Source of the DNA: Promethearchaeota archaeon
GTDB lineage: Archaea > Asgardarchaeota > Lokiarchaeia > Sigyniarchaeales > Promethearchaeaceae
DNA length: 64,000 bases
Assembly: GCA_016933055.1 (NCBI GenBank)
Contig: JAFGBS010000004.1
Location: 362,972-426,971, forward strand
Direction of reading: 5' to 3'
Position numbers and translations under genes: made by a program
In this document: one piece after another, positions 45,543-54,495 of the stretch
Layout: the number at the start of each line of letters is the position of its first letter
How positions within the stretch are numbered: position 1 is the first letter of the stretch
Notes under the pieces: model-generated
What the model was told of the DNA's origin: nothing
What the model saw: only the letters and a program-made list of their open reading frames with translations
Databases searched by the model: none

Positions 45543-46844
45543 TTAGGTCTTAATCAGCTTCTTTCCCTTCAAGAGGTAAGGCGTGAATTTAATCAAAGAA
45601 GGACATACATACGAACACAATCCACAATCGATACAAACCTCGACGTGCAATTTTTTCAACAAAGTTACGTTTTCTTTTTTGGTTGCTTCCATGATCAATT
45701 GCGGATAAATATCAACCGGACACACGATATTGCAATAATTGCACCGAATACATGGAATCTCATCTGCGTAGGGTTTTGATCGGTCTTTAGAAAACCCGGT
45801 AATGGCGGTCGTCCCTTTTTCTATCGGAATATTTAAACTTTCGAGAGATGGTCCCATAAAAATGGAACCCATAATGGTTTTTTCAAATATCGTGGGAGAT
45901 ATGTTCAAAAAGTTGAAGATATGTTCAATTGGCGTACCGATTCGTACCCATAAGTTTTCTCCACCTGTTTGTTCGGAATAAAAGGTAATTCCGCGTGATA
46001 CTAACGGCAGTCCTTCATAAACCGCTTCATAAACCGCGTAAACTGTTGCAATATTGTGCACTACTATACCAATCTCTGGAGGATAATGCCCTTGCGGAAC
46101 TTCGTAACCCAATATCTCCTTGATGAGTAATTTTTCGCTTCCAATAGAATAGTTGGGACGCATCCGAACTACTCGAATGCCATGTTCTTGCAATATTGCA
46201 TCTAAATGAGGGGTCATTCCCTCTTTAGTCCGGGTAGCAACTATTATATCATGCACGTTTAAGATTTTGGCCATTACTTGGATACCCTTAAGTACTTCAT
46301 CAGGTTTTTCCACCATTAATCGATAATCAGATGAGGTGTTAGGATCGCTTTCTTTGGCATTAATTATCAGATTAGTAATACGGTTAGGGGTTCCTAACTT
46401 AAGATGAGTGGGGTAGGTTGCCCCTCCTAACCCTACGATGCCTGCTTTTTTCACACGATTAAGGAGATCTTCCTTGGATGCAGTCTCGGGATTCAATTTT
46501 TCGAATACTTGATTGGTTTTTGCATCTTCGGTTTGGATTTTTATGATTTGCTCTACCTTATTTGAAAACGGATTCTTTTGGGTGGTGATATCTATAACTT
46601 TCCCGTTTACGGGACTATGAACGGCTGCATAAACTTTTTGATTTTCTTCTAAATCTCCGAGTATTTGACCAAATTTAACTGAATCGCCTATTTGAACTTG
46701 AGGTTGTGTTGGAACCCCCAAATGTTGTTTTAAATACACACTCATAATTTCTGCGGGGGGAACGATCTTGACGGGTTTTTCTGCAACGCTTTCTTTTATC
46801 CCCAGTGTAATCTCAAATCTTCCTTTTTCTTTGAAACTTTTCAT
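45543..46844 (-). CDS. rnfC: RnfC-like electron transport subunit
   Basis: 433 residues. The N-terminal barrel-sandwich region (VQIGDSVKFGQILGDL) and the NADH/FMN-type domain (VKKAGIVGLGGATYPTHLKL, NAKESDPNTSSDYRLM) are followed by two 4Fe-4S motifs: C365/C368/C371/C375 and C404/C407/C410/C414. RnfC is the peripheral NADH-side subunit of the Rnf complex, which couples ferredoxin:NAD+ electron flow to Na+ or H+ transport. The gene overlaps rnfD by 4 bases. It is shorter at the C-terminus than many bacterial RnfC proteins, which carry repeats there. Confidence 0.88.
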   Translation of the reverse strand: MKSFKEKGRFEITLGIKESVAEKPVKIVPPAEIMSVYLKQHLGVPTQPQVQIGDSVKFGQILGDLEENQKVYAAVHSPVNGKVIDITTQKNPFSNKVEQIIKIQTEDAKTNQVFEKLNPETASKEDLLNRVKKAGIVGLGGATYPTHLKLGTPNRITNLIINAKESDPNTSSDYRLMVEKPDEVLKGIQVMAKILNVHDIIVATRTKEGMTPHLDAILQEHGIRVVRMRPNYSIGSEKLLIKEILGYEVPQGHYPPEIGIVVHNIATVYAVYEAVYEGLPLVSRGITFYSEQTGGENLWVRIGTPIEHIFNFLNISPTIFEKTIMGSIFMGPSLESLNIPIEKGTTAITGFSKDRSKPYADEIPCIRCNYCNIVCPVDIYPQLIMEATKKENVTLLKKLHVEVCIDCGLCSYVCPSLIKFTPYLLKGKKLIKT

Positions 46845-47890
46845 CTTAGGCTCCTCCTTTGTTTCTTCGATTTGAACCCGTACGGTTTCCGAAATCCGAT
46901 TTTGTCCAAGAAAGGTGTCGCTAAATTTAATAATACGAGTGCGAAAATGGATCCTCCCAGCACATTCAAAAGTTGCAAGAAAAACGTGATCACTGCTAGG
47001 GCAACTCCAAAAATTATTTGAGATATTTCCGGGAGGGGCGTCGATTGAGGTTCTGTCGCCATAAAGAATACCATGAAGATAAAACTCCCCGTGAATACGT
47101 GAAAACTAATCCGTAACAGTATATCATCTCTTACAATTAACCCAAACACTACGGCTAAGCCGATCATGGTCAATAGTGCACTACCCACTATACGCCATTT
47201 ATATCGTAACCACACAACAGCGATGGATCCTACAATTAATACTAAAATCCCGCAGGCACCTCCGATCCATCCATGAGTTTGCCAAAATAAAAGGCTGGCG
47301 GTAGCGGATAAGTCCCGACCAAAAATTGTTACTCGTTGAAAGATCCACATAGATGCTTCGAATCCTTCAGCGGTCCAAAGATTAAGATCTAAGTGATGCG
47401 GGTGAAATAGCTGTCCAATTGAAAGAGATTCCTCCCAAAATAGCATGATTGACAATAACCCTAACAGTACTGTTTTCGCTCCCGCGGCAGGATTAATGTA
47501 TTTTCGGATAAACAACCAGTTTTGTCCAAATTTGAAAACAAGAACTGTGACCAAAGCTACTGCGGCGGTGATATAAAAGGGACCGGCAATAGGCATTGCT
47601 AACCCTACAATCATTCCTGCAACCAGTGTTGACGTGTAAGAATCATACGATACGGGTTTTTTTTTCCATTTTTGAAAGGATATTATTAAGGTGTGAATGA
47701 CGAAAACCGTACCTAAGGCTGTAAGAATATGAATTAACGCATTTATCCCCATGATTATACTGGAGCCGATCGCTATGATACTCAGCATGAGAAAGGTTTT
47801 TAGCATTAGTTCATCCTTGGAAAATCCCATGTGAATATGGGGAGGTCGAATTCCTTCAAATTGCATGGGTGATCTCTCTTCTACGGTCAT
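46841..47890 (-). CDS. rnfD: RnfD-like membrane subunit
   Basis: 349 residues with about nine to ten helices. Family marks are the N-terminal RPPHIHMGFSKDELML, FIRKYINPAAGAKTVLLGL and RDLSATASLLFWQTHGWIGG. The Thr in LSAT corresponds by position to the covalent FMN threonine of RnfD/NqrB (S-G-A-T), though the local sequence deviates. HVFTGSFIFMVFFMATEPQSTPL is also typical. It is first in a two-gene operon, rnfD then rnfC, the reverse of the usual rnfC-D order. No rnfG, E, A or B gene is in the window. A TATA box at 47911-47930 precedes it. Confidence 0.85.
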   Translation of the reverse strand: MTVEERSPMQFEGIRPPHIHMGFSKDELMLKTFLMLSIIAIGSSIIMGINALIHILTALGTVFVIHTLIISFQKWKKKPVSYDSYTSTLVAGMIVGLAMPIAGPFYITAAVALVTVLVFKFGQNWLFIRKYINPAAGAKTVLLGLLSIMLFWEESLSIGQLFHPHHLDLNLWTAEGFEASMWIFQRVTIFGRDLSATASLLFWQTHGWIGGACGILVLIVGSIAVVWLRYKWRIVGSALLTMIGLAVVFGLIVRDDILLRISFHVFTGSFIFMVFFMATEPQSTPLPEISQIIFGVALAVITFFLQLLNVLGGSIFALVLLNLATPFLDKIGFRKPYGFKSKKQRRSLR

Positions 47891-47910
47891 ATGTATTGTA
47901 TTGAGGGCTG

Positions 47911-47930
47911 TATAATTAAATATAATTAAA
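47911..47930 (-). promoter_or_regulatory. TATA region for the rnfD-rnfC operon
   Basis: On the minus strand TTTAATTATA occurs twice in tandem; the copy nearer the gene is about 20-30 bases before the ATG at 47890. This fits a leaderless promoter. Confidence 0.5.
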
Positions 47931-48515
47931 TCCCCGTAGGTGATATTCTAATTATGACATTTTATAGATCCCCTACGGATGACGTTAAAAAAAGGGAACA
48001 ATAAATCCATTTACGCTTAGATTGAATAGTTTGAACTGATTGAATGTTTTGAGTATATTGGAGTATACAGGTATCTCCGCTAGTATATACTATAATTTTG
48101 GAATAATCCCGGTTATTTCTCCCAATGTGAAAGGCTGAACCGAGATCCAGACTTTAATAGTAATCGGATCTCATTGGAAGATTAGATTGTTTGGAGGATC
48201 CGTTACTCCCTCCCTACAGATATCCGAGGAACAGGGAAAATATTCTCCCTTAATCACATTGGTTTTTAAAAGAATAGGTTCCTTGATTTCTGAGACAATA
48301 TGATCAGTTTAAACGCTAAATTAATCGAATCGCGGGAATTTCCCCCTTTCCTTTCCAATCCGATCGAACTGCTGTATAAAGAAATCTGGTTGAGTTTCTC
48401 CGGGAATTCCGTATTTTGCTAAGGTTTTATTATTTTATATTGGGGCAATAATAACGAGATGATATTGGAATTTCGCATTCTTATGCAAAACAATATTTTC
48501 TTCTTGTTATGATAT
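47931..48515. other. 585-base intergenic region
   Basis: Separates the divergent rnfD and M23-like genes. Short matching pieces (CGAGATCC and GGATCTC near 48139-48173) could pair. No gene or RNA that I can support. Confidence 0.45.
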
Positions 48516-49145
48516 ATGTATATGAAGCGTAAACAAAGGATCTGGTCAATTATCGGAATTTTCCTCCTATGCATCATTCTCGGATTTGGAGGATTTATTT
48601 TATACAAACTTGCCCCAGCTCACTGGAATTCCGAACAAGTAGAATTTATTTTACCTATTGCAGAAGATGATCTTCAATATGTTTATCAAATTAATGGATG
48701 GGGTATCAAGCTAGGGGGAGGTTTTCATAATGGTATCGATTTTGATGTTAATAAAAGTGTAGAAATCATAGCATGGTGCGATTTGCGCATAAATAGTATT
48801 CACATTTTTTATAATGATGTAAATGGTCGTTGGCAAACTAACGTACTCTGTTCATATAACTGGAAATACCGATTTGATGTCGCATTTGAGAATTGGGCAT
48901 TTAACGAAACAGCAGCTCAACTACAAAAAAATGCACTTAATGTAAAACCGGGACAAATCATATCTCAAGGAGAATCATTTGGAACGTTATTAGCATTTAT
49001 CAATGTAACTCATCTGCATTTTGGATTAGAAGAAAGTGGTGAAAGCGTCTGTCCATTCAATTATATGACAAGTTTAGCACAATCACAATTCACAACATTG
49101 TACTCTCTGTACGGTAATGAGGGTGAGGATATATGTTCCGTATAA
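48516..49145 (+). CDS. Membrane-anchored M23 (LytM)-like metallopeptidase domain protein
   Basis: 209 residues; starts at 48516 or at the second Met 48522. A signal-anchor (WSIIGIFLLCIILGFGGFILY) precedes a LytM-type domain. The HxxxD zinc motif is H71-N-G-I-D75 and the second motif HxH is H166-L-H168, with the glycine-rich GGGFHNGIDFD typical of the family. Both metal motifs are intact. Bacterial M23 enzymes cut peptidoglycan cross-links. An archaeon without murein would need another substrate, such as surface-layer or prey cell wall, or the domain may bind only. Confidence 0.78.
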   Translation: MYMKRKQRIWSIIGIFLLCIILGFGGFILYKLAPAHWNSEQVEFILPIAEDDLQYVYQINGWGIKLGGGFHNGIDFDVNKSVEIIAWCDLRINSIHIFYNDVNGRWQTNVLCSYNWKYRFDVAFENWAFNETAAQLQKNALNVKPGQIISQGESFGTLLAFINVTHLHFGLEESGESVCPFNYMTSLAQSQFTTLYSLYGNEGEDICSV

Positions 49146-49454
49146 GAAATTGAACTGTAATTACGACCATATTATGTAGTGACTATTAAATTTAGAAATG
49201 ATTTAGTAACAGTTATCGATGACTAGATGAAAAATTGATTCCATCCTACTTTTTTTTCCGCAACCTACATTCAGATCTTGAAACTAACATTACCACTTAT
49301 TCGAATTTTATAATTACCTGCCTAAAATATCTCTATTTATCATATTTCCTCACCTTATGGCATGCAATTAATATAGTGAGAGCTTTCAAGGTCGCATGAA
49401 CTGGATTACATGAATTCAGTATTTTATTGTAGAAAAAAAAGATGGAAATAATAT
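49146..49454. other. Intergenic region with a copied fragment of the next gene
   Basis: 49366-49406 matches 49772-49812 inside the following gene at 38 of 41 positions. Otherwise AT-rich and empty. Confidence 0.55.
49366..49406. repeat. 41-base partial duplicate of 49772-49812
   Basis: Same orientation as the coding copy and only 3 mismatches (TATAGTGAG against TATAATGAG, GGTCGCATG against GGTTCCATG). The coding copy encodes part of the C-terminal region (LESSHYINW). It marks an old tandem duplication or the decayed end of a second surface-protein gene. Confidence 0.65.
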
Positions 49455-51554
49455 CTAATGGTTCATTTTCAACTTCCTATATGCAATGTAGATACCTAAA
49501 CCGATTATACATACAATAATTGGAATATTATACCCAGGGACCCTATTCGGGGATGCAGGAGTTTTTATCTCGAAAAAGTCGCTGTAAGCATAGATTAACG
49601 GGTCTAACATGTTGATTATTTTAATTCGATATTGAGTAGAATCACTCAAGCCCGATGGTACAAACCAGTAAAACTCGCCGTCATTCAAGGTGCTTGAAAC
49701 AATTTCCATCACAAAAGCCTCTCCTATATATAATTCGAGTTTCACATTAGAAATATTTCCTGTAGAAGTCCAATTAATATAATGAGAGCTTTCAAGGTTC
49801 CATGAACTGGATGAGGATGGATTAAGTATGTTCAAGGTCTTCGAAATTACCACATTAACTTCTATACATGGCGATAGTGTATTGCCATTGTTATTTGAGG
49901 CTTTCACTATGAAATAATACGCACTATCAGAGTATCCATTCAATGGCAAAGATAAATCGGTAGTATCTTCTAAAAGAAGAGTGAGACTCCCGTTTATTTC
50001 TGAAATATGCCCGGAATGTTGATATACTGTATAAGTATTTACCCATGTGGAACTCGTCCATGAAAGGGTAAAAGATCCGTCTGTATCAGGAGAATCGGCA
50101 TTGCTTGTTAGATCGAAAGGGCCGGGTACGGGTAGAGGACCACCATCCGTAATTATCCAGCTATATGTATCAATAATGTGCTGACGGGAAGTCTCTGCAA
50201 CATTGCTATAAAAAGAATTTCCTCCATCGAATTCTACTCCGGAAATCAAAGTTAACTGAGACCACCCTATCAATAAGTTATCATAATTATTAGGAGAAAG
50301 AAATGCGCTCTTGAACATATAGTTCATAGACGTGACGCTGGATACATCCCAATTCCCGATGGGTTGATTGAAGGATGATGCTGCATAGAACATCGCGGAT
50401 GTACTTATTACACTAGACACATCCCAATTCCCAATGGGTTGATTGAAGGACGATGCACTAAAGAACATCCCATACATAGTCACGACGCTGGATACATTCC
50501 AATTCCCGATGGGTTGATTGAAGGATGATGCAGCATAGAACATATAGTTCATAGACGTGACGCTGGATACATTCCAATTCCCGATGGGTTGATTGAAGGA
50601 TGATGCACCATAGAACAAATAGCTCATACTCATCACACTGGATACATCCCAATTCCCAATGGGTCGATTAAAGGAAGATGCACCTTCAAACATACGCAGC
50701 ATACTCGTTACACTGGATACATTCCAATCTCCAATGGGTTGGTTGAAGGACGATGCATATTGAAACATATAGTTCATAGTTGTTACACTGGATACGTTCC
50801 AATTCCCGATGGGTTGGTTGAAAGACGATGCATCATCGAACACCCCATACATATCCGTTACGCTGCATACATCCCAATTTCCGATGGGTTGATTGAAAGA
50901 TGATGCACCACTAAACATCGATTGCATACTTATTATACTGGACACATCCCATCCATTCATATCCCCACTACTACCGAGATCATAACAGTTTCTAAATGCC
51001 CACGATAAGCTAGTTGTACCAGTCAAATCTAGATTGTCACTTGCCGTTAAAACTAAATTGGAACAGCCGTAAAAATAACTACCTGAATTTCCTAATCGTA
51101 AACTGCCCCATTGTTGAATTTCAATGAGTTTTAATCGATCTCCTCCGTTAGCGAACCGCCAACCGATTATCATACCCGTAATATTTACAGTATATACTCC
51201 CGAGGATAAATAGGTGTGGGTTACTTCGGTTTGGTTCCATGATATGATTATATCGCTATCCCCATCGCCCCATTCTACCAAAAAATTGTAAATGCCACTC
51301 GATTGCAGAGGTAAGTGCACTTGGTTGCTGCTACTGGAACCCGTGCTGGTCTTGGTGGTATCCCACACCGATATAAAGTCATTCGGACCTCCGGTATCTG
51401 GTAAGGTAAAATCTACATGGTCTGAGTTTGGTTGATACGACGGCCTCCTTAGAATGGAGAATGCCGACACAGAGAGAATCAACGCTATACACCACACTAT
51501 TCCAACAAGCATCCCAATTTTTTTATTTTCTTTGCCTTTTTTCATTTTTAACAT
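49455..51554 (-). CDS. BspA-type (DUF285) repeat surface protein
   Basis: 699 residues. N-terminal signal-anchor ([20 protein letters not shown]), a short PKD-like part ([19 protein letters not shown], then [14 protein letters not shown]), then eight 25-residue repeats (217-416) of the form [23 protein letters not shown], the BspA/DUF285 surface repeat. A diverged unit precedes them. After the repeats come a fibronectin-like segment ([18 protein letters not shown]), a second beta-rich segment and a C-terminal helix ([18 protein letters not shown]). The repeat family is common in bacterial surface adhesins, so horizontal gain is likely. The near-identical units suggest recent expansion. Confidence 0.9.
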   Translation of the reverse strand: MLKMKKGKENKKIGMLVGIVWCIALILSVSAFSILRRPSYQPNSDHVDFTLPDTGGPNDFISVWDTTKTSTGSSSSNQVHLPLQSSGIYNFLVEWGDGDSDIIISWNQTEVTHTYLSSGVYTVNITGMIIGWRFANGGDRLKLIEIQQWGSLRLGNSGSYFYGCSNLVLTASDNLDLTGTTSLSWAFRNCYDLGSSGDMNGWDVSSIISMQSMFSGASSFNQPIGNWDVCSVTDMYGVFDDASSFNQPIGNWNVSSVTTMNYMFQYASSFNQPIGDWNVSSVTSMLRMFEGASSFNRPIGNWDVSSVMSMSYLFYGASSFNQPIGNWNVSSVTSMNYMFYAASSFNQPIGNWNVSSVVTMYGMFFSASSFNQPIGNWDVSSVISTSAMFYAASSFNQPIGNWDVSSVTSMNYMFKSAFLSPNNYDNLLIGWSQLTLISGVEFDGGNSFYSNVAETSRQHIIDTYSWIITDGGPLPVPGPFDLTSNADSPDTDGSFTLSWTSSTWVNTYTVYQHSGHISEINGSLTLLLEDTTDLSLPLNGYSDSAYYFIVKASNNNGNTLSPCIEVNVVISKTLNILNPSSSSSWNLESSHYINWTSTGNISNVKLELYIGEAFVMEIVSSTLNDGEFYWFVPSGLSDSTQYRIKIINMLDPLIYAYSDFFEIKTPASPNRVPGYNIPIIVCIIGLGIYIAYRKLKMNH
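50307..50906 (-). repeat. Eight tandem 75-base coding repeats
   Basis: Each unit encodes [19 protein letters not shown] plus six more residues. Differences cluster at the end of the unit. Such arrays change copy number readily by slippage or recombination. Confidence 0.9.
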
Positions 51555-51901
51555 CCATTTTTTCTATAATGCTGTAATCCACAGCCAATTTGTCTTAATT
51601 TTCTCGTATAACTTAATAAATCTTCATCCATCCAAACGCTAGAAGAACAAAATGAAGGTTATTGATAAAGATGGGATGAAATTTCGACAAAAACATATCA
51701 TTTTTTAAATTAGCGACCAACAATGGAATGAAATCTGATTCATCTTAATAGTCTATTTTACGGGGTATGATCCATAATTTCCTCTGTTTTTTTTTAGGAT
51801 TCTTATTTAATGGATTAAGGTTCCAAGTTTATTTCACCATATCATATTCTCACAATATTTTTATTTTCCAAGTTTTTCGAATGACTATATACCATGTAGA
51901 A
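51555..51901. other. 347-base intergenic region
   Basis: AT-rich; upstream region of the BspA-type gene and downstream region of the barstar gene. Nothing recognised. Confidence 0.5.
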
Positions 51902-52312
51902 TTATAAAGAATCACAACTAAAATCATTCTTATTTTCCGTTTCACCGCTTTCTTTGCAATAATCGCAAATGATTTCGATCAACCAATCAAAAACTGTGGG
52001 ACCAAGACCATTTTGTGCCTTCTCTAAATCCTCTTTAATGTGGGCAATATTATTGGGATCACATGTTTCCAAACGCTCAGATAATTGTCGGACAGTCTCC
52101 TCATAACCAAGTCGCTGTTGTGAGACCGCTATATTTTTCCAAATAATATGATACCCTTGCGCTGGTAGAATATCTGAATGGAATAGTTCGTCAAATGCAT
52201 CCAAATTGCGTCCCCACCATGATGGAAGGGAGAATACTGTAGAAATATGGTCATAGAATTCTTCTAATGTACTAAATTTGCTACCATCGATGATGAAAAT
52301 CGGGATACCCAT
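51902..52312 (-). CDS. Barstar-family RNase inhibitor-like protein
   Basis: 136 residues. The barstar core is visible: IFIIDGSKFSTLEEFYDHIS, then LPSWWGRNLDAFDELFHSDI, with the helix-loop (WWGRNLDA) that inserts into the RNase active site in the bacterial inhibitor. The protein is longer than barstar (about 90 residues) because of a helical C-terminal extension (ETVRQLSERLETCDPNNIAH). No barnase-like RNase gene is near. It may be an immunity protein against foreign RNase toxins. Confidence 0.75.
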   Translation of the reverse strand: MGIPIFIIDGSKFSTLEEFYDHISTVFSLPSWWGRNLDAFDELFHSDILPAQGYHIIWKNIAVSQQRLGYEETVRQLSERLETCDPNNIAHIKEDLEKAQNGLGPTVFDWLIEIICDYCKESGETENKNDFSCDSL

Positions 52313-52413
52313 ATCCTATTGGAAGGAATTCCGAATTAATATTCTAAATTATTTTTATCCTTATGATGGTAGAAAAAAGAAACTAAACAGTTTGGAGTAG
52401 ATGAATCCGATAT

Positions 52414-52735
52414 TCACACATTCTTTCTAGAAATCCATAATAATACTCCGATCATGCAAATGCTAGCCATTAAAACCAGAAGATAGAAAATCATGGAATG
52501 ACGGAGCCTTCAGGGTTATCAACTATTACATGTTCGCAAATTGATAACGGAGAGGTATATCCCCCGTTATTTGCTATGATTACATAAGAATTGTCTTCAT
52601 TGGATTGTCCACTATCTTCATTGTTAGATACCGTCACCTGGTAGGCCTCTACGATATGACCTACAATCCAATCGACGCATCCAATCCCCGCTATATTGGG
52701 ATTTGGGGTGAATATGAACGCTATAAGTTAATTAT
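52414..52735 (-). pseudogene. Decayed C-terminus of a surface protein (Fn3-like plus membrane anchor)
   Basis: On the minus strand an open frame reads GHIVEAYQVTVSNNEDSGQS, then NSYVIIANNGGYTSPLS, ending at TGA 52491. The +1 frame then gives MIFYLLVLMASICMIGVLLW followed by ISRKNV and a stop at 52414: a typical C-terminal anchor helix with basic tail. The gene is broken by a frameshift and its upstream part ends abruptly where the 139-residue gene of the duplicated segment begins. Confidence 0.6.
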
Positions 52736-52736
52736 T

Positions 52737-53156
52737 CTAATTATCTGCCTTTTTTCTAACGGTCGCACGAACAATTTTTTCCTTGATGACGTGCTTGAGA
52801 AGCATTTCGAGAATATCGGTCTCGGGAGAACGTAGACTCTTCCCATAGGAATCCACATTGATCCAAAATTCTCCTGCATTCTGGGCATGCTTCTGAATGG
52901 AGAGGGTGGTTTTCGAGCCGTTAAAACTGTGCACGGTAGACCAGCGATCGGAAGTGCCCTCCAATACCTTGCGGAACAGGATAAGTTCTCCCAAATTGAG
53001 CTTGACGTATTTACCCTCTTTAAGGGTCGGTTTTTCCCATGCTCCGTCCTGTTTCTTTCGCAAGAAGGTGAGGTAGGCATACTCTTCATCCCACGTGCCG
53101 GAATCGAAGATCATGCCGACTTTCTGCCCGAAAAACGACCGTTGATGGCGCTGCAT
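52737..53156 (-). CDS. Duplicated 139-residue protein, copy 1 (possible PC4-like fold)
   Basis: Start placed at ATG 53156 (MQRHQRSFFGQKV); a GTG seven codons upstream is open but the two copies differ there, and GGAGGAG lies before the ATG. The product is soluble. It has a beta-rich core (YAYLTFLRKKQDGAWEKPTL, then EGKYVKLNLGELILFRKVL) and a C-terminal helix (TDILEMLLKHVIKEKIVRA). The pattern of strands around KxGKxVKLNLxEL recalls PC4-type single-strand DNA-binding proteins, but this is a weak resemblance. Copy 2 (56533-56952) is about 85% identical. It stands between a DEDD exonuclease gene and a broken surface gene. Confidence 0.75.
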   Translation of the reverse strand: MQRHQRSFFGQKVGMIFDSGTWDEEYAYLTFLRKKQDGAWEKPTLKEGKYVKLNLGELILFRKVLEGTSDRWSTVHSFNGSKTTLSIQKHAQNAGEFWINVDSYGKSLRSPETDILEMLLKHVIKEKIVRATVRKKADN

Positions 53157-53273
53157 TAGTCCCGACTCTCCTCCCACTTGTCTATTTCGTTCCTCTTTGT
53201 TGGGATATTTAGGGGGTTCATGATATACTTTCTCTCTTTAGGCGGGTATTTAAAATGAGAGAGTATTATCGAA

Positions 53274-53295
53274 GAATCTATTTAAAGGCAAAAAT
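53274..53295 (-). promoter_or_regulatory. Shared promoter element upstream of copy 1
   Basis: The 22-base element with core GCCTTTAAATAG is the exact reverse complement of 61917-61938 upstream of the GNAT gene, and differs by one base from 57072-57093. It holds a TATA box and lies about 118 bases before the ATG at 53156. A second box (ATTTTAAATACCCG) is nearer, at about 53247-53260. Confidence 0.5.
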
Positions 53296-53460
53296 TGTGA
53301 AGTGAACCCATTCTTCGCAACAACTCAAAAGGATTGCTTTAATTTCTTATTTATTAATTCTAAAGTTTCATTTGTGAGATGTCTAACTATATCAACTTAA
53401 TGTATTCCCATTCTCCACATTATCATTTTTTATAGTAACAAATGAATTCGACTCAGTTCA

Positions 53461-54162
53461 TCATTTTCTAAAATGTAACGCGTAAAATAGTACAGATAGA
53501 ACATCCATTAAGTTATATATGCCGATTGGTTCAATCTGTTTGTCTTTACCCTTGGAATCACCTTTAAATTTAGCATAATATTCAGAATATTTCCCTTTCT
53601 CCGTTAACTCACGCAGTATAAAACCTGCTGTACTCATGAATTGCTCTAAACGCCTTACTGAATAAAAATCATCTTGAATATCTATAATAGTAGAGGGTAT
53701 GTTGTAGGGAATATTGAAATCGCTTGAAATTTTTTTTATGATCGGGATATCAAAAGACTGGTTAAAGACAATAACTACATCACAATCAGCTATGTATTGG
53801 GAGCTTAAGTTTAAGAGTTCAGGTGCTAGATCTCTTTTTCGTAACATATTAAACGCTTGAAACACGGTTAATTTTTTATAATCCTGAGATTGGGGTCGTA
53901 AATCCAACACAGCTAATCCCATGATATTCATGTATCCTTCTTTTGCTCTAGAAATGATGTCGGTAGTTTCAATATCTAAACATACAATTTTTTTATTGCA
54001 GAATTCATTTCCAAGTTTCAAATTTTCAGAAACGCACTCATGGATATAGCAAATCACCCGTAAGATTTCACTGGTCCATTCGGTATTCCAGGCTGATTTA
54101 GGAGGGTATTCATAATAGGACGAAACAGCGTTATGTTCAAATTTTAATGAAGAAGTTGACAA
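53461..54162 (-). CDS. DEDD-type 3'-5' exonuclease (RNase_H_2-like)
   Basis: 233 residues. Exo I is D63/E65 (VCLDIETTD), Exo II is the NQSFD136-138 region with D138 (VVIVFNQSFDIPI), and Exo III is Y216/D220 (GIYNLMDVLS), which makes it DEDDy. The fold and spacing match the predicted exonuclease group near PolB exonuclease domains (RNase_H_2). There is no polymerase domain. It probably degrades or trims single-stranded DNA or RNA. It lies upstream of the duplicated 139-residue gene on the same strand, separated by the duplicated promoter segment. Confidence 0.8.
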   Translation of the reverse strand: MSTSSLKFEHNAVSSYYEYPPKSAWNTEWTSEILRVICYIHECVSENLKLGNEFCNKKIVCLDIETTDIISRAKEGYMNIMGLAVLDLRPQSQDYKKLTVFQAFNMLRKRDLAPELLNLSSQYIADCDVVIVFNQSFDIPIIKKISSDFNIPYNIPSTIIDIQDDFYSVRRLEQFMSTAGFILRELTEKGKYSEYYAKFKGDSKGKDKQIEPIGIYNLMDVLSVLFYALHFRK

Positions 54163-54282
54163 ATCGCATACTATTGAACGAGTAATAAAATTATCCGGAA
54201 ACCCATCTGGGATTGCCCAAGTAGGTTTGGGAATTTCTTTAGATTTCTTGAATTAATTTTTCTTTAATTAATTTTCTATGAT

Positions 54283-54495
54283 CTATCTTCTCTTTTTTTC
54301 GTCTTTTATACTTCTTTCTTGAGTCGAATCTAAAATTCGCGCTATTTTTAATGCTTGCTCTAAGGAAACTTGAGAGCGTTCTTCATCTCGCAATTTCAAA
54401 GACAATTCTGAAATCGCAATAGATACGTGATAATTTTGAGTACGATTCCCTATCTTTAATGCTTGTACAGCAGTGGTTTGTGTTTCATCTCGTTC
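54283..54495 (-). pseudogene. TPR-like gene fragment
   Basis: After the stop of the tail-collar gene, the other frame reads TTAVQALKIGNRTQNYHVSI, then SLEQALKIARILDSTQERSI, ending EKKRR and a stop at 54283. The ALKIxxRxxxxxxxxxAISEL pattern is TPR-like. There is no start codon or promoter, and the frame runs back into the preceding gene, so it is probably the end of a lost gene. Confidence 0.4.

Larger units (their letters stand above)
52737..53396. repeat. Segmental duplication, copy 1
   Basis: The gene and about 220 bases upstream of it match 56533-57199. Conserved upstream parts include GGGGGTTCATGATA, TATTTAAAATNAGAGAGT, the TATA element and a coding-like piece LTNxTxELINxxLKQSF. The homology stops near 53396. 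Confidence 0.8.

Noticed and set aside
50307..50906. CRISPR-like regular repeats
   Set aside because: The 75-base units are in-frame coding repeats of a surface protein with no unique spacers.
53461..54162. DEDD exonuclease as a CRISPR Cas4/Cas-type adaptation nuclease
   Set aside because: No Cas4 cysteines, no cas1 or cas2 and no repeat array in the window.
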